A stretch of DNA of 16,501 bases from RHKX01 sp964497825 (GTDB taxonomy: Bacteria > Actinomycetota > Thermoleophilia > Solirubrobacterales > 70-9): contig CAZCFA010000065.1 of assembly GCA_964497825.1 (NCBI GenBank), positions 1 through 16,501 on the forward strand. Direction: 5' to 3'. Of this stretch, positions 1 through 7,535 are shown piece after piece (positions within the stretch are counted from its first letter, which is position 1; every line of letters begins with the position of its first letter). The translations under genes were made by a program, and so were the position numbers. Below the pieces are notes generated by a model. The model saw only the letters and a program-made list of their open reading frames with translations, had not been told where the DNA came from and did no database searches.

Positions 1-1
1 G

Positions 2-655
<654 letters not shown>

Positions 656-721
656 GCGCCCAGGCCGAGGCCGGGCGAGGCCGGCTGCCCGCGGCTGGTC
701 GGGCCCGGCTGTGACGTCCGC

Positions 722-751
722 ACACCACGGCGGCGGCGAGCCTGGTGGTGT
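722..751 (+). terminator. Weak hairpin between ahcY and the next gene
   Basis: ACACCAC at 722-728 pairs perfectly with GTGGTGT at 745-751 around a 16-base loop. It sits 67 bases after the adenosylhomocysteinase stop and 33 before the next start. There is no T-run, so it could be a weak terminator, a processing site or chance. The rest of 656-784 holds no gene that I can see; a Shine-Dalgarno-like GGAGG lies near its end. Confidence 0.25.
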
Positions 752-784
752 CGGCTGCGTCGTCGTCGGAACCGGAGGCAGACG

Positions 785-1225
785 ATGAGCGCTGAAACCG
801 CCGAGCGGGTCGTCGTGATCGCGATGCGGCTGCTGGCCGCCAGCTTCGCGGTCGTCGGGATCCTGTTCATCGCGACGCCGGCCGGGGTGATCGGCGCCCT
901 CGACGACGTCGGCGGCTGGTTCGGCGACTTCGCGACCGGCCCCGCCAGCGACCAGCGGCTCTGGGTCGGGCTCGCGTTCGCCTACATGACCGTGATCACC
1001 GGCCTGGCGATCGTGATCTCGCTCGACGTCGCCCGCTACCGGCCGCTGCTGCTGGTGCTGGCGGCGGGCAAGGCGGCCTCGTCGCTCTCCGCGGGCCTCT
1101 ACTTCGCCTTCGACGAGGACGTCTTCGCCTACCTGCTCAACTTCCTCGTCGACGGCGGCCTCGTCGTCGTCGCGCTCGCCTGCTGGGCGCTCGCCGGCAG
1201 GGTTGAGCGCCGTGCCCCCGGCTGA
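785..1225 (+). CDS. Small four-helix membrane protein, function unknown
   Basis: I do not recognise a named family for this 146-residue protein. It has four hydrophobic stretches, at roughly residues 9-35, 58-79, 83-105 and 114-138, joined by short loops. The first loop is acidic and glycine-rich (ALDDVGGWFGDF), and the C-terminus (RVERRAPG) is basic, which would favour a cytoplasmic tail. The ATG at 785 is preceded by GGAGG at a good Shine-Dalgarno distance, which supports this start. The next gene, a GMC oxidoreductase, is in the same reading frame and separated only by this gene's TGA and a stretch lacking a standard start codon, so the two are probably co-transcribed. A role in holding or serving the oxidase at the membrane is speculation based on position only. 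Confidence 0.75.
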   Translation: MSAETAERVVVIAMRLLAASFAVVGILFIATPAGVIGALDDVGGWFGDFATGPASDQRLWVGLAFAYMTVITGLAIVISLDVARYRPLLLVLAAGKAASSLSAGLYFAFDEDVFAYLLNFLVDGGLVVVALACWALAGRVERRAPG

Positions 1226-1342
1226 AGGGGCGCCCCGGGCCTGGCGGCGCCGGAGCGGGCGACGCTGAGCGCGTTCGCGGCGGCGCTGCTGCCGGGCGGC
1301 GAGCGGCTGCCCGGCGCCGAGGCGCCCGGCGGCGCGCCGGTC

Positions 1343-3130
1343 GTGGCGCCGGTCGAAGCGCTGCTCGAGACGCTGCCGGCGCGGACCCGCTCGCTGCTGC
1401 GGCTCGGCCTGCGGGCGTTCGAGCGGACGCCGTTCCCACGCCGGTTCTCGCGGCTGCCGGCGGCCCGGCGCCGCGCCTGGATCGAGCGGCTGGCGCGGGC
1501 TCGCTGGGCCCTGGGGCGCGACCTCACCCTGCTGCTGAGGATGCTCGCCTGCCTCGGCTACGCGAGCGACGCGCGCGTGCGCGCGGCCAGCGGCTGGACG
1601 CCGGGCTGCGAGCTCGCCGATCCGGCGGCGCCGTGCCCGGCGGCGGCGCTCGATCCGGGGGCGCTCGCGGTCCCCGACGAGGACGAGCGCTGCGACGTCG
1701 CGATCGTCGGCTCCGGCGCCGGCGGGGCGGCGGCGGCGCGGGCGCTGGCCGAGGCGGGCCTCGACGTGGTCGTCGTCGAGCAGGGCTCCCACCACGACGG
1801 CGGCGACTACCCGGCCGACCCGCTGGCGGCGATGGCGCTGCTCTACCGCGACGGCGGGCTGACCGTCTGCGAGGGCCGGCCCGCGATCCCGGTGCCGGTC
1901 GGGCGCTGCGTCGGCGGCACCACGGTGATCAACTCGGGCACCTGCCTGAGGGCGCCCGACGACGTGCTGCTGAGCTGGCGCGAGCAGCACGGCGTCGGCT
2001 GGGCGACCGAGCTCGACGGCCGCTTCGAGGCGGTCGAGCGGGCGCTCGGGGTGAGCGCGGTCGATCCCGCGACCGCCGGCCGCAACGCCGAGCTCTGCCG
2101 GCTCGGGGCCGAGGCGATCGGCGCCTCTAACCGGCCGATCACCCGCAACGCGCCGCCGCTGCGGCGCTGCGCGAGCTGCGCCACCGGCTGCCCGCTCGAC
2201 GCGAAGCGCGCGATGCACGTCTCCGAGCTGCCCGCCGCCGTCGCCGCCGGCGCCCGGATCCGCGCCGGCGTCCGCGCCGGGCGGATCATCGTCGAGCGCG
2301 GCCGCGCGGCCGGGGTCGAGGGCACGGTCGCCGGGCGGCGGCGGCCCTGGCGGCTCCGCGCCCGCGCGGTCGTGCTCGCCGCCGGCGCGCTCGGCACCCC
2401 CGAGCTGCTGCTGCGGCAGGGGATCGGCAACCGCTCGGGGACGCTCGGCCGCGGCCTCCGCATCCACCCGGCGAGCTGGGTCGGCGCCCGCTACGAGGAG
2501 CCGGTGCGGGGCTGGGACGGCGTCATGCAGAGCTGGCTCGTCGACGAGTGGATCGACCGCGGGCTGTTCCTCGAGGCGACCTTCACCCCGCTCGCGTTCG
2601 CGCTGCCGGCGCTGCCCGGCGCCGGCCCCGAGCTGAGCGCGCGGATCGAGCGCTTCGACCGGCTCGGGGTGATCGGCGTCCACCTCTCCGACCGCTCCCA
2701 GGGGCGGGTCCGCCCGCGCGGCCCGTCGCTGCGGATGAGCTACCGGCTCGAGCGCGGCGACGCGGAGACGCTGCTGTTCGGGATCGCCCGCGCCGCCGAG
2801 ATCCACTTCGCCGCCGGCGCCGCCGAGGTTTACCCGCCGCTGGCCCGGCTGCCGGTGCTGCGCCCGGGCGAGCAGGAGCGCCTGATCGAGCGCGGCTCGA
2901 TCGCGCCGGCGGAGCTGCGGCTCGAGGGCTTCCACCCGATGGGCACCGCCCGGATCGGCGCCGATTCGCGGCGCTCGGTGGTCGCCCCCAGCGGCGAGTG
3001 CCACGACCTCGCCGGCCTCTACGTCGCCGACGCGAGCCTGTTCCCGACCTCGGTCAAGGCGAACCCGATGCTGACGATCATGGCCTGCGCCCAGCAGGTC
3101 GCGGCCGGGATCGCCGAGCGGCTCGCCTGA
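1343..3130 (+). CDS. GMC-family FAD oxidoreductase (long-chain alcohol/sterol oxidase-like)
   Basis: This is a glucose-methanol-choline family flavoenzyme, predicted to oxidise an alcohol with FAD. From the GTG at 1343 it is 595 residues. The FAD-binding Rossmann motif GSGAGG is at 123-128 with the ribose-binding Glu at 147; the GMC signature GGTTVINSGTCLR is at 191-203; a Cys-rich segment, CASCATGCP (Cys 276, 279, 283), resembles that of long-chain fatty alcohol oxidases; GFHPMGTARIG carries the likely catalytic His531, and NPMLTI carries Asn574. The GTG start is doubtful: in-frame sequence back to 1226 encodes AAPERATLSAFAAALLPGGE, which looks like the usual N-terminal region of this group, yet that stretch has no ATG, GTG or TTG. 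A CTG start near 1241, or a GTG at 1212 plus a frameshift, would restore it. The substrate is not determinable here; a fatty alcohol or sterol is a family-level guess. Confidence 0.9.
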   Translation: MAPVEALLETLPARTRSLLRLGLRAFERTPFPRRFSRLPAARRRAWIERLARARWALGRDLTLLLRMLACLGYASDARVRAASGWTPGCELADPAAPCPAAALDPGALAVPDEDERCDVAIVGSGAGGAAAARALAEAGLDVVVVEQGSHHDGGDYPADPLAAMALLYRDGGLTVCEGRPAIPVPVGRCVGGTTVINSGTCLRAPDDVLLSWREQHGVGWATELDGRFEAVERALGVSAVDPATAGRNAELCRLGAEAIGASNRPITRNAPPLRRCASCATGCPLDAKRAMHVSELPAAVAAGARIRAGVRAGRIIVERGRAAGVEGTVAGRRRPWRLRARAVVLAAGALGTPELLLRQGIGNRSGTLGRGLRIHPASWVGARYEEPVRGWDGVMQSWLVDEWIDRGLFLEATFTPLAFALPALPGAGPELSARIERFDRLGVIGVHLSDRSQGRVRPRGPSLRMSYRLERGDAETLLFGIARAAEIHFAAGAAEVYPPLARLPVLRPGEQERLIERGSIAPAELRLEGFHPMGTARIGADSRRSVVAPSGECHDLAGLYVADASLFPTSVKANPMLTIMACAQQVAAGIAERLA

Positions 3131-3147
3131 GCGGCGCCGCGGCGTCG

Positions 3148-3153
3148 TAGGCT
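3148..3153 (+). promoter_or_regulatory. Likely -10 element of the leader-trkA-trkH unit
   Basis: TAGGCT fits the actinobacterial TANNNT -10 pattern and ends 7 bases before a GTG at 3161. That spacing puts the transcription start at or next to the GTG, so the message would be leaderless for the small ORF that begins there. No convincing -35 hexamer is visible 16-18 bases upstream, where the end of the oxidase gene lies. Confidence 0.4.
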
Positions 3154-3160
3154 GCGGGCC

Positions 3161-3202
3161 GTGATCGCAGCCGCAGCGTCGATGCCCGGGGGGTCCCGAT
3201 GA
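3161..3202 (+). CDS. Possible 13-residue leader ORF overlapping trkA
   Basis: The ORF starts at GTG 3161 and reads VIAAAASMPGGSR before a TGA at 3200-3202. That stop overlaps the trkA ATG at 3199 as ATGA, the usual geometry of translational coupling. The GTG lies 7 bases after a TAGGCT -10 element, as expected for a leaderless start. trkA itself has only a G-run (GGGGGG, 3188-3193) in place of a Shine-Dalgarno, so ribosomes ending the leader may re-initiate on trkA. The peptide is too short for any homology argument, and chance is possible. Confidence 0.4.
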   Translation: MIAAAASMPGGSR

Positions 3203-4527
3203 AGGTCGTCGTGATCGGCGCCGGCCAGGTCGGCCAGGCGGTCGTCGCGGCGCTCCAGGACAGCCACGAGCTGACGCTGATCGACATCGACCCCGAACGG
3301 CTGGTAGCGGTCTCCCAGGGCGCCGACTGCCGCACGATCGAGGGCGACGGCGCGACCCGGCCGGTGCTCCGCGACGCCGGCATCGGCGAGGCGGAGCTCG
3401 CCTTCGCCTGCACCCCGCGCGACGAGGCGAACCTGGTCGCGGCGATGCTGATCCGGCGGATGTCGACGGCGCGGACCGTGGTGCGGATGACCGACGCCGA
3501 CTACTTCGAGGCCTGGCGCGAGGGCGACATCGACGTCGACGTGATGGTCTCCTCCGAGCTCGAGACCGCGAACGCGATCCTGCGCGTGGTCGGGCTCCCC
3601 GGCACCGCCCAGGTCGACGACATCGCCGAGGGCGTGCTGCAGCTCGTCGAGTTCGAGGTGCCCGCCGACGCCGCCTCCGACGGGATCATCGGCCGCACGC
3701 TGGCGACGGCGGAGATCCCCGCCGACTCGCGGGTGATGGCGATCATGCGCGACGAGCGGCGGCTGCTGCCGCGGCCGCAGGAGACGATCGAGCCCGGCGA
3801 CTGGGTCGTGGTGCTGGCGCTGCCGGCGGTGGCGCGGCGCTGGAGCCGCCTGCTGGCTCCCGGCGGGCTGGCGATCACCGACATCGTCCTGCTCGGCGCC
3901 GGCCGGGTCGGAACCGCGGTCGCCCGCGTGATGCTCGAGCGCGGCGTCCGCGTGCGGATCATCGAGGCCGACGCCGAGCAGGCCCGGCGCGCCGCTGAGC
4001 GGCTCCCCGACGCCGAGGTCTTCCACGCGCGCGGGCTCGAGGGCGAGCCGTTCGCCGGCGGCAGGCTGATCGGCCGCTCGACCGCGGCGGTGTTCGCGAT
4101 GGGCGACGACCCGAAGAACCTCTATGCGGCGATCCTCGCCCGCACGCATGGGGTCCCGCTCACGGTCGCGGTGATGCGCGACCCGATCTCCGAGGACGTC
4201 TTCGAGCTCGGCGGCATCGACGTCGCCGTCAACCCGCGGATGGAGACGGCCGCGATCATGACCCGCTACGCGCACGATCCGCGGATCCATCAGATCGTGA
4301 TGCTCGAGGACGACCGCTTCGAGGTCCTCGACCTGACGATCCGCGACGAGAGCGCGATGGTCGGGCGCCCGATCGGCGAGCAGCCCGAGGCCGGCGCCGT
4401 GTTCGGCGCCCTGATCCGCGACGGCCGCGTCCTGTTCCCCGGCGATGACGCCGTGCTCGAGCCCGGCGACCGGGTGATCGTGATGGTCGACTCCGAGCGC
4501 GCCGCCGTCGTCGAGCGCGCGCTGTGA
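3199..4527 (+). CDS. trkA: Trk potassium uptake regulatory subunit TrkA (two RCK domains)
   Basis: TrkA is the cytoplasmic, nucleotide-binding gating ring of Trk/Ktr-type potassium transporters; ligand binding opens the membrane subunit. The 442 residues contain two tandem RCK units, the full-length TrkA arrangement and not the single-unit KtrA form. The first Rossmann motif, GAGQVG, is at 7-12, with acidic residues (IDID) closing strand 2 near 28-31; its RCK-C part ends near 208 (EPGDWVVVLA). The second Rossmann motif, GAGRVG, is at 233-238, with a matching RCK-C part ending EPGDRVIVMV. Both nucleotide motifs look intact. The ATG at 3199 fits the Rossmann N-terminus exactly. The gene overlaps a small upstream leader ORF by 4 bases, and its TGA overlaps the trkH GTG by 4 bases, so the subunits are probably made in a coupled way. 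Confidence 0.95.
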   Translation: MKVVVIGAGQVGQAVVAALQDSHELTLIDIDPERLVAVSQGADCRTIEGDGATRPVLRDAGIGEAELAFACTPRDEANLVAAMLIRRMSTARTVVRMTDADYFEAWREGDIDVDVMVSSELETANAILRVVGLPGTAQVDDIAEGVLQLVEFEVPADAASDGIIGRTLATAEIPADSRVMAIMRDERRLLPRPQETIEPGDWVVVLALPAVARRWSRLLAPGGLAITDIVLLGAGRVGTAVARVMLERGVRVRIIEADAEQARRAAERLPDAEVFHARGLEGEPFAGGRLIGRSTAAVFAMGDDPKNLYAAILARTHGVPLTVAVMRDPISEDVFELGGIDVAVNPRMETAAIMTRYAHDPRIHQIVMLEDDRFEVLDLTIRDESAMVGRPIGEQPEAGAVFGALIRDGRVLFPGDDAVLEPGDRVIVMVDSERAAVVERAL

Positions 4528-6062
4528 GCCCGGCCAGCGCGACCGGGCCGCGGCGACTGACCGCGGTCGACGTCGCCGCGGTCCTCGACCTCGTCGGCGC
4601 GCTGCTGAAGTGGTTCGCGCTCGCGTTCCTGCTTCCGGCCGCCGTCGCGATCGGCTACGGCGACCGCGCCTGGCCGTTCCTCGTCGCCGGCGCCGCGACC
4701 GGGCTCGCCGGCCTGCTGCTCGACCGGATCAGCCCGCCCGGCGAGGCCGAGCGCCTGCGCCCGCGCGAGGGCTTTCTGGCGGTCGCGCTGATCTGGCTGA
4801 TCGTGCCCGCGTTCGGGGCGCTGCCGTTCCTGCTCGGCGGCGGCCCCCAGCTCGACCGGCCGCTCGACGCCTACTTCGAGGCGGTATCCGGCTTCACCGC
4901 GACCGGCGCCACCGTGCTCGACGACATCCCCGCGCTCGACCACGCGATGCTGTTCTGGCGCCAGCTCAGCCACTGGCTCGGCGGCATGGGGATCATCATC
5001 CTCGCGATTGCGGTGCTGCCGCGGCTGCGGATCGGCGGCCGGCAGCTGCTGCAGCGGGAGCTGCCCGGACCGACCGAGATCGAGCGGCTCACGGTGACGA
5101 TCCGCGAGACCGCGCGGCGGCTGTGGATCCTCTACGTCGGGCTGACCGCGGCCGCGATCGTGGTCCTCTGCCTGATCGGATGGATCGGCCTCGACGCCGC
5201 GATGACGCCGTTCAACGCCTTCGCCCACGCGACCTCGGCGATGGCGCTGGGCGGGTTCTCGACCGAGCAGGGCTCGATCTCGGTCTTCGCCCCGATCACG
5301 CAGTGGGTGCTGTGCCTGTTCATGGTCCTCGCCGGCGTCAACTTCCTGCGCCTGCACCTGCTGATCATCGAGCGGCGGCCGCGGGTCCTCGCCCGCGACC
5401 AGGAGCTGCGGCTGTACCTGGCGTTCCTGCTGATCGGGGCGGCGCTGATCGCCGTCGAGCTGTTCGCCAGCGGCAACGCGCCCGGCTTCAGCAGCGGCAT
5501 CCGCGAGGCCTCGGTCCAGGCGGTCTCGATCATGACGACGACCGGGTTCGCGAGCGCCGACTACACGCTCTGGGGCTCGCTGGCGATCCTGACCCTGCTG
5601 CTGCTGATGTTCGTCGGCGCCTCGGCCGGCTCGACCGGCGGCTCGATCAAGGTCGTCCGCCACCTGCTGCTGTTCCGGGTCGTCCGCCGCGAGGTCCGGC
5701 AGACGATCCATCCCGAGGCGGTGGTGCCGATCCGGGTCAGCGGCCGCACGGTCGACGAGGCGGCGATCCGCTCGGCGATCACCTTCGTCCTCCTCTACCT
5801 GCTCGTCTTTGCGGTCGGCGCGATCGGCCTGCTGCTCGACGCGCGCCGGGTCGGCGCCGACCTCTCCGCCTTCGACGCGATCGGCGCCGCCGCCGCCTGC
5901 ATCGGCAACGTCGGCCCGAGCTTCGGCGCGACGGGGCCGTTCGGCTCCTACTCCGGCCTCTCCGATCTCTCGACCGCGATCCTCACCGTGCTGATGTGGC
6001 TCGGCCGGATCGAGATCATCCCGATCGCGGTCGTCCTCACCCGCGCCTACTGGCGCGGCTGA
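4524..6062 (+). CDS. trkH: TrkH-family potassium transporter membrane subunit
   Basis: TrkH forms the potassium-conducting channel in the inner membrane, built from four repeated M1-P-M2 units. In these 512 residues the four pore loops can be followed: SGFTATGAT (122-130), ATSAMALGGFST (about 237-248), SIMTTTGFASA (about 335-345) and ACIGNVGPSFG near 456-466. Each carries the selectivity-filter glycine. The strongly conserved segment GASAGSTGGSIKVVR follows the third loop. About ten hydrophobic helices are evident, and the length matches the TrkH class. The GTG start at 4524 overlaps the trkA stop as GTGA, which fixes the start and indicates translational coupling. With TrkA upstream the pair should be a complete two-component potassium uptake system. 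Confidence 0.95.
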   Translation: MSPASATGPRRLTAVDVAAVLDLVGALLKWFALAFLLPAAVAIGYGDRAWPFLVAGAATGLAGLLLDRISPPGEAERLRPREGFLAVALIWLIVPAFGALPFLLGGGPQLDRPLDAYFEAVSGFTATGATVLDDIPALDHAMLFWRQLSHWLGGMGIIILAIAVLPRLRIGGRQLLQRELPGPTEIERLTVTIRETARRLWILYVGLTAAAIVVLCLIGWIGLDAAMTPFNAFAHATSAMALGGFSTEQGSISVFAPITQWVLCLFMVLAGVNFLRLHLLIIERRPRVLARDQELRLYLAFLLIGAALIAVELFASGNAPGFSSGIREASVQAVSIMTTTGFASADYTLWGSLAILTLLLLMFVGASAGSTGGSIKVVRHLLLFRVVRREVRQTIHPEAVVPIRVSGRTVDEAAIRSAITFVLLYLLVFAVGAIGLLLDARRVGADLSAFDAIGAAAACIGNVGPSFGATGPFGSYSGLSDLSTAILTVLMWLGRIEIIPIAVVLTRAYWRG

Positions 6063-6072
6063 GCGGCAACGA

Positions 6073-6086
6073 GCGCCGAACGGCGC
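6073..6086. terminator. Hairpin between convergent trkH and SHOCT genes
   Basis: GCGCCG at 6073-6078 and CGGCGC at 6081-6086 form a tight stem just past the trkH stop. A second GC-rich inverted repeat (CCGC/GCGG) lies around 6126-6138, next to the end of the convergent gene. Neither has a T-tract, but the 77-base gap between two convergent genes is where a bidirectional terminator is expected. Confidence 0.35.
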
Positions 6087-6139
6087 CTGCTTCACCGCCC
6101 GCGAGACGGGCCCGGCACCGGCGCCGCCCGGGGCGGCGG

Positions 6140-6433
6140 CTACGAGCCGAGGATCTTCGCCTTCTGCGCCTCGAACTCCGCCTCGGTGAGCACGCCCTGG
6201 GCCTTGAGCTCGCCGAGCTCCTTGAGCTGGGTGATCGTGTCGCCCTGTGAGGGGGCGGCCGGAGGCGGCGCCTGCGGCGCCGGCTGCTGGGCCTCGTAGC
6301 GGTACTCCATCGGCTGCTGGCCGCCCTGCTGCTGCCAGCGCTCCGCCTGACGGCGGCTGACGCGGTTCGAGACCGCGGTCGCCGTGCCGGCGACCACCGC
6401 CGTGCGGGCCACGCCCCGTAGCAAACCTGGCAT
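6140..6433 (-). CDS. SHOCT-domain small protein
   Basis: This is a 97-residue protein with three parts. A short hydrophobic/alanine-rich N-terminus (residues 5-20) may touch the membrane. A Gln/Pro/Ala-rich linker covers about 28-65. The C-terminal SHOCT domain (about 68-95) contains ITQLKELGELKAQGVLTEAE and FEAQKAKIL, the standard short helical motif found at protein termini and thought to mediate oligomerisation. The ATG at 6433 is preceded on the minus strand by AAGGAAGG about 7 bases upstream, a good ribosome site. It lies 25 bases downstream of the DUF6325-like gene, on the same strand, so the two form an operon. The precise role is unknown; SHOCT proteins often accompany membrane-stress genes. 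Confidence 0.85.
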   Translation of the reverse strand: MPGLLRGVARTAVVAGTATAVSNRVSRRQAERWQQQGGQQPMEYRYEAQQPAPQAPPPAAPSQGDTITQLKELGELKAQGVLTEAEFEAQKAKILGS

Positions 6434-6458
6434 CTCCTGACCTTCCTTTCCGTTGTGG

Positions 6459-6893
6459 CTAGGCGGCCTCGACCTCGTCGAGGGCCGCGGCGATCGCCTC
6501 GACCGGGATCCGGCCGCCGGCGACGAGCTGCCCGCCGCCGCGGCGGACGGCGCTCGCGAACGGCGCCGCCCAGCGGTTCTCGTAGACGAGCAGCGCCGCC
6601 GAGGTCCCCGGCTCGAGCGCCTTGGCCGCCTCCTCGATGTCGGCGTCGCCGACCAGCCCCGAGGAGACGCCGTCGAACTCCGAGAACGCCTCGATCCCGA
6701 GCTCGGAGACGTCGACGCCGGCCGCGTTGCCGTCCTCGTCCTTGCTGATGAAGGCGAGGTCGAGGATCCGGATCAGGCCGCGTTCGACGAGGTCGAGCAA
6801 CAGCGGCGCCGCCTCGCCCCGCGGCTGGCGATCGGGCCACTCGACGAGCACGTAGTCGATCGGTCCGATCTCGTCCTGCTCGGGCTCGCCCAC
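6459..6893 (-). CDS. DUF6325-like small protein
   Basis: This is a 144-residue soluble protein. Its opening IGPIDYVLVEWPDR, the following segment LVERGLIRILDLAFISKDEDG, and the pattern ending in RIPVEAIAAALDEVE match the actinobacterial DUF6325 family as I recall it. The family is related to DUF1269-type proteins, and no biochemical role is established. The middle contains an acidic FSEF/LVGDADIEEAAKAL region and a strand pair around AALLVYENRWAAPFA. The GTG at 6893 has no Shine-Dalgarno but sits 6 bases after a TAGTCT -10 element, implying a leaderless message. The gene is followed after 25 bases by a SHOCT-domain gene, a pairing I have seen repeatedly in actinobacteria. The family label is from memory and should be treated as probable. 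Confidence 0.75.
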   Translation of the reverse strand: MGEPEQDEIGPIDYVLVEWPDRQPRGEAAPLLLDLVERGLIRILDLAFISKDEDGNAAGVDVSELGIEAFSEFDGVSSGLVGDADIEEAAKALEPGTSAALLVYENRWAAPFASAVRRGGGQLVAGGRIPVEAIAAALDEVEAA

Positions 6894-6899
6894 GGGCCG

Positions 6900-6928
6900 A
6901 GACTATCGCGAACCGCCCTTCCCGGCAA
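6900..6928 (-). promoter_or_regulatory. Leaderless promoter of the DUF6325-SHOCT operon
   Basis: Read on the minus strand: TTGCCG (6928-6923) as -35, exactly 17 bases, TAGTCT (6905-6900) as -10, 6 bases, then the GTG start at 6893. The start of transcription is therefore predicted at the GTG itself. This is the best-formed leaderless promoter in the window. The remainder of 6929-7023 is the leader of the divergent AhpD-like gene and shows no further gene. Confidence 0.6.
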
Positions 6929-7023
6929 CGCCCGCCGGACCGCCGCCGACCCGAGCGTGGCCCGCGGCCGCGGCGGGTATTCAGTGCTCAGAAAGCAACC
7001 TCAGAACCGCTGGAGCAGAGCAG

Positions 7024-7488
7024 ATGCGTATCGATTATCAGGCCGCCCAGCCCGCCGCGCTGAAGGCGATGGTGGCGCTGGAGCGCGCATTCCACGAAAG
7101 CACCCTGGAGCCGGAGCTGATCGAGCTGGTCAAGCTGCGCGCCTCACAGATCAACGGCTGCGCCTACTGCCTCGACATGCACAGCAAGGACGCCCGCGCG
7201 CGGGGCGAGGACGAGCAGCGGCTGCACGTGCTCGCGGCCTGGCGCGAGGCGCCGTTCTACAGCGACCGCGAGCGCGCCGCGCTGGGCTGGTGCGAGGCGC
7301 TGACGCGGCTGCCGGAGACCGGGGCGCCGGACGCCGACTACGCGCCGCTGCCGGAGCTGTTCAGCGACGAGGAGATCGCCGCGCTGACCTTCGCGATCGT
7401 CGCGATCAACGGCTGGAACCGGCTCGCGGTCGGGCTGCGCTCGCCGGTCGGCGACTACGTCTCCCCGCACGCGGCGACGGCGGCCTGA
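7024..7488 (+). CDS. Carboxymuconolactone decarboxylase family protein (AhpD-like)
   Basis: This 154-residue protein belongs to the CMD/AhpD superfamily. Its core is SQINGCAYCLDMHSKDAR, with the redox-active pair Cys46-x2-Cys49 and His53, the peroxidase-type arrangement used by AhpD-like proteins to reduce peroxides or carry electrons through a disulfide. Upstream is ELIELVKLRAS and downstream an all-helical body ending FAIVAINGWNRLAVGLRSP, both typical of the single-domain 'AhpD family alkylhydroperoxidase' type. The ATG at 7024 follows TGGAG by about 8 bases. The gene stands alone: divergent genes lie upstream and an unrelated toxin-antitoxin pair downstream. A general antioxidant role is the family-level expectation; the electron donor is unknown. 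Confidence 0.9.
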   Translation: MRIDYQAAQPAALKAMVALERAFHESTLEPELIELVKLRASQINGCAYCLDMHSKDARARGEDEQRLHVLAAWREAPFYSDRERAALGWCEALTRLPETGAPDADYAPLPELFSDEEIAALTFAIVAINGWNRLAVGLRSPVGDYVSPHAATAA

Positions 7489-7504
7489 GCGGCCGATCCG
7501 CCGT

Positions 7505-7535
7505 TGATGCGACCGATGCTTCATACTACGCATCA
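7505..7535 (+). promoter_or_regulatory. vapBC promoter with nested inverted repeats (candidate operator)
   Basis: TGATGCG (7505-7511) and CGCATCA (7529-7535) are perfect inverted repeats separated by 17 bases. A second GATGC (7515-7519) forms a shorter inverted repeat with GCATC (7530-7534), so GATGC occurs twice in direct orientation as well. Between them CATACT (7522-7527) is a fair -10 element, 7 bases before the antitoxin ATG at 7535, which suggests a leaderless message. Such half-sites around a -10 are what an autorepressing RHH antitoxin needs. Confidence 0.45.

Noticed and set aside
1223..1225. TGA between the membrane protein and the oxidase as a readthrough or selenocysteine codon
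   Set aside because: No selenocysteine-insertion signal or homology joins the two proteins; they are separate families, and an alternative start or frameshift is a simpler explanation.
1570..1586. Alternating CG-rich run (gcgcgcgtgcgcgcgg) as a possible Z-DNA or regulatory site
   Set aside because: It lies inside the GMC gene and is explained by Ala/Arg/Val codons in a GC-rich genome.
3019..4290. 423-codon minus-strand ORF opposite trkA
   Set aside because: Low-complexity His/Asp/Arg-rich translation antisense to a clear TrkA; a composition shadow.
4290..6095. 601-codon minus-strand ORF opposite trkH
   Set aside because: Its product is Asp/Arg/Gln/Pro-rich with no family resemblance, it lies wholly antisense to a clear TrkH, and long antisense frames are expected from the GC-rich third positions of trkH.
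4610..6250. 546-codon plus-strand ORF overlapping trkH in another frame
   Set aside because: Arg/Pro/Asp-rich frame-shifted reading of trkH; no independent support.
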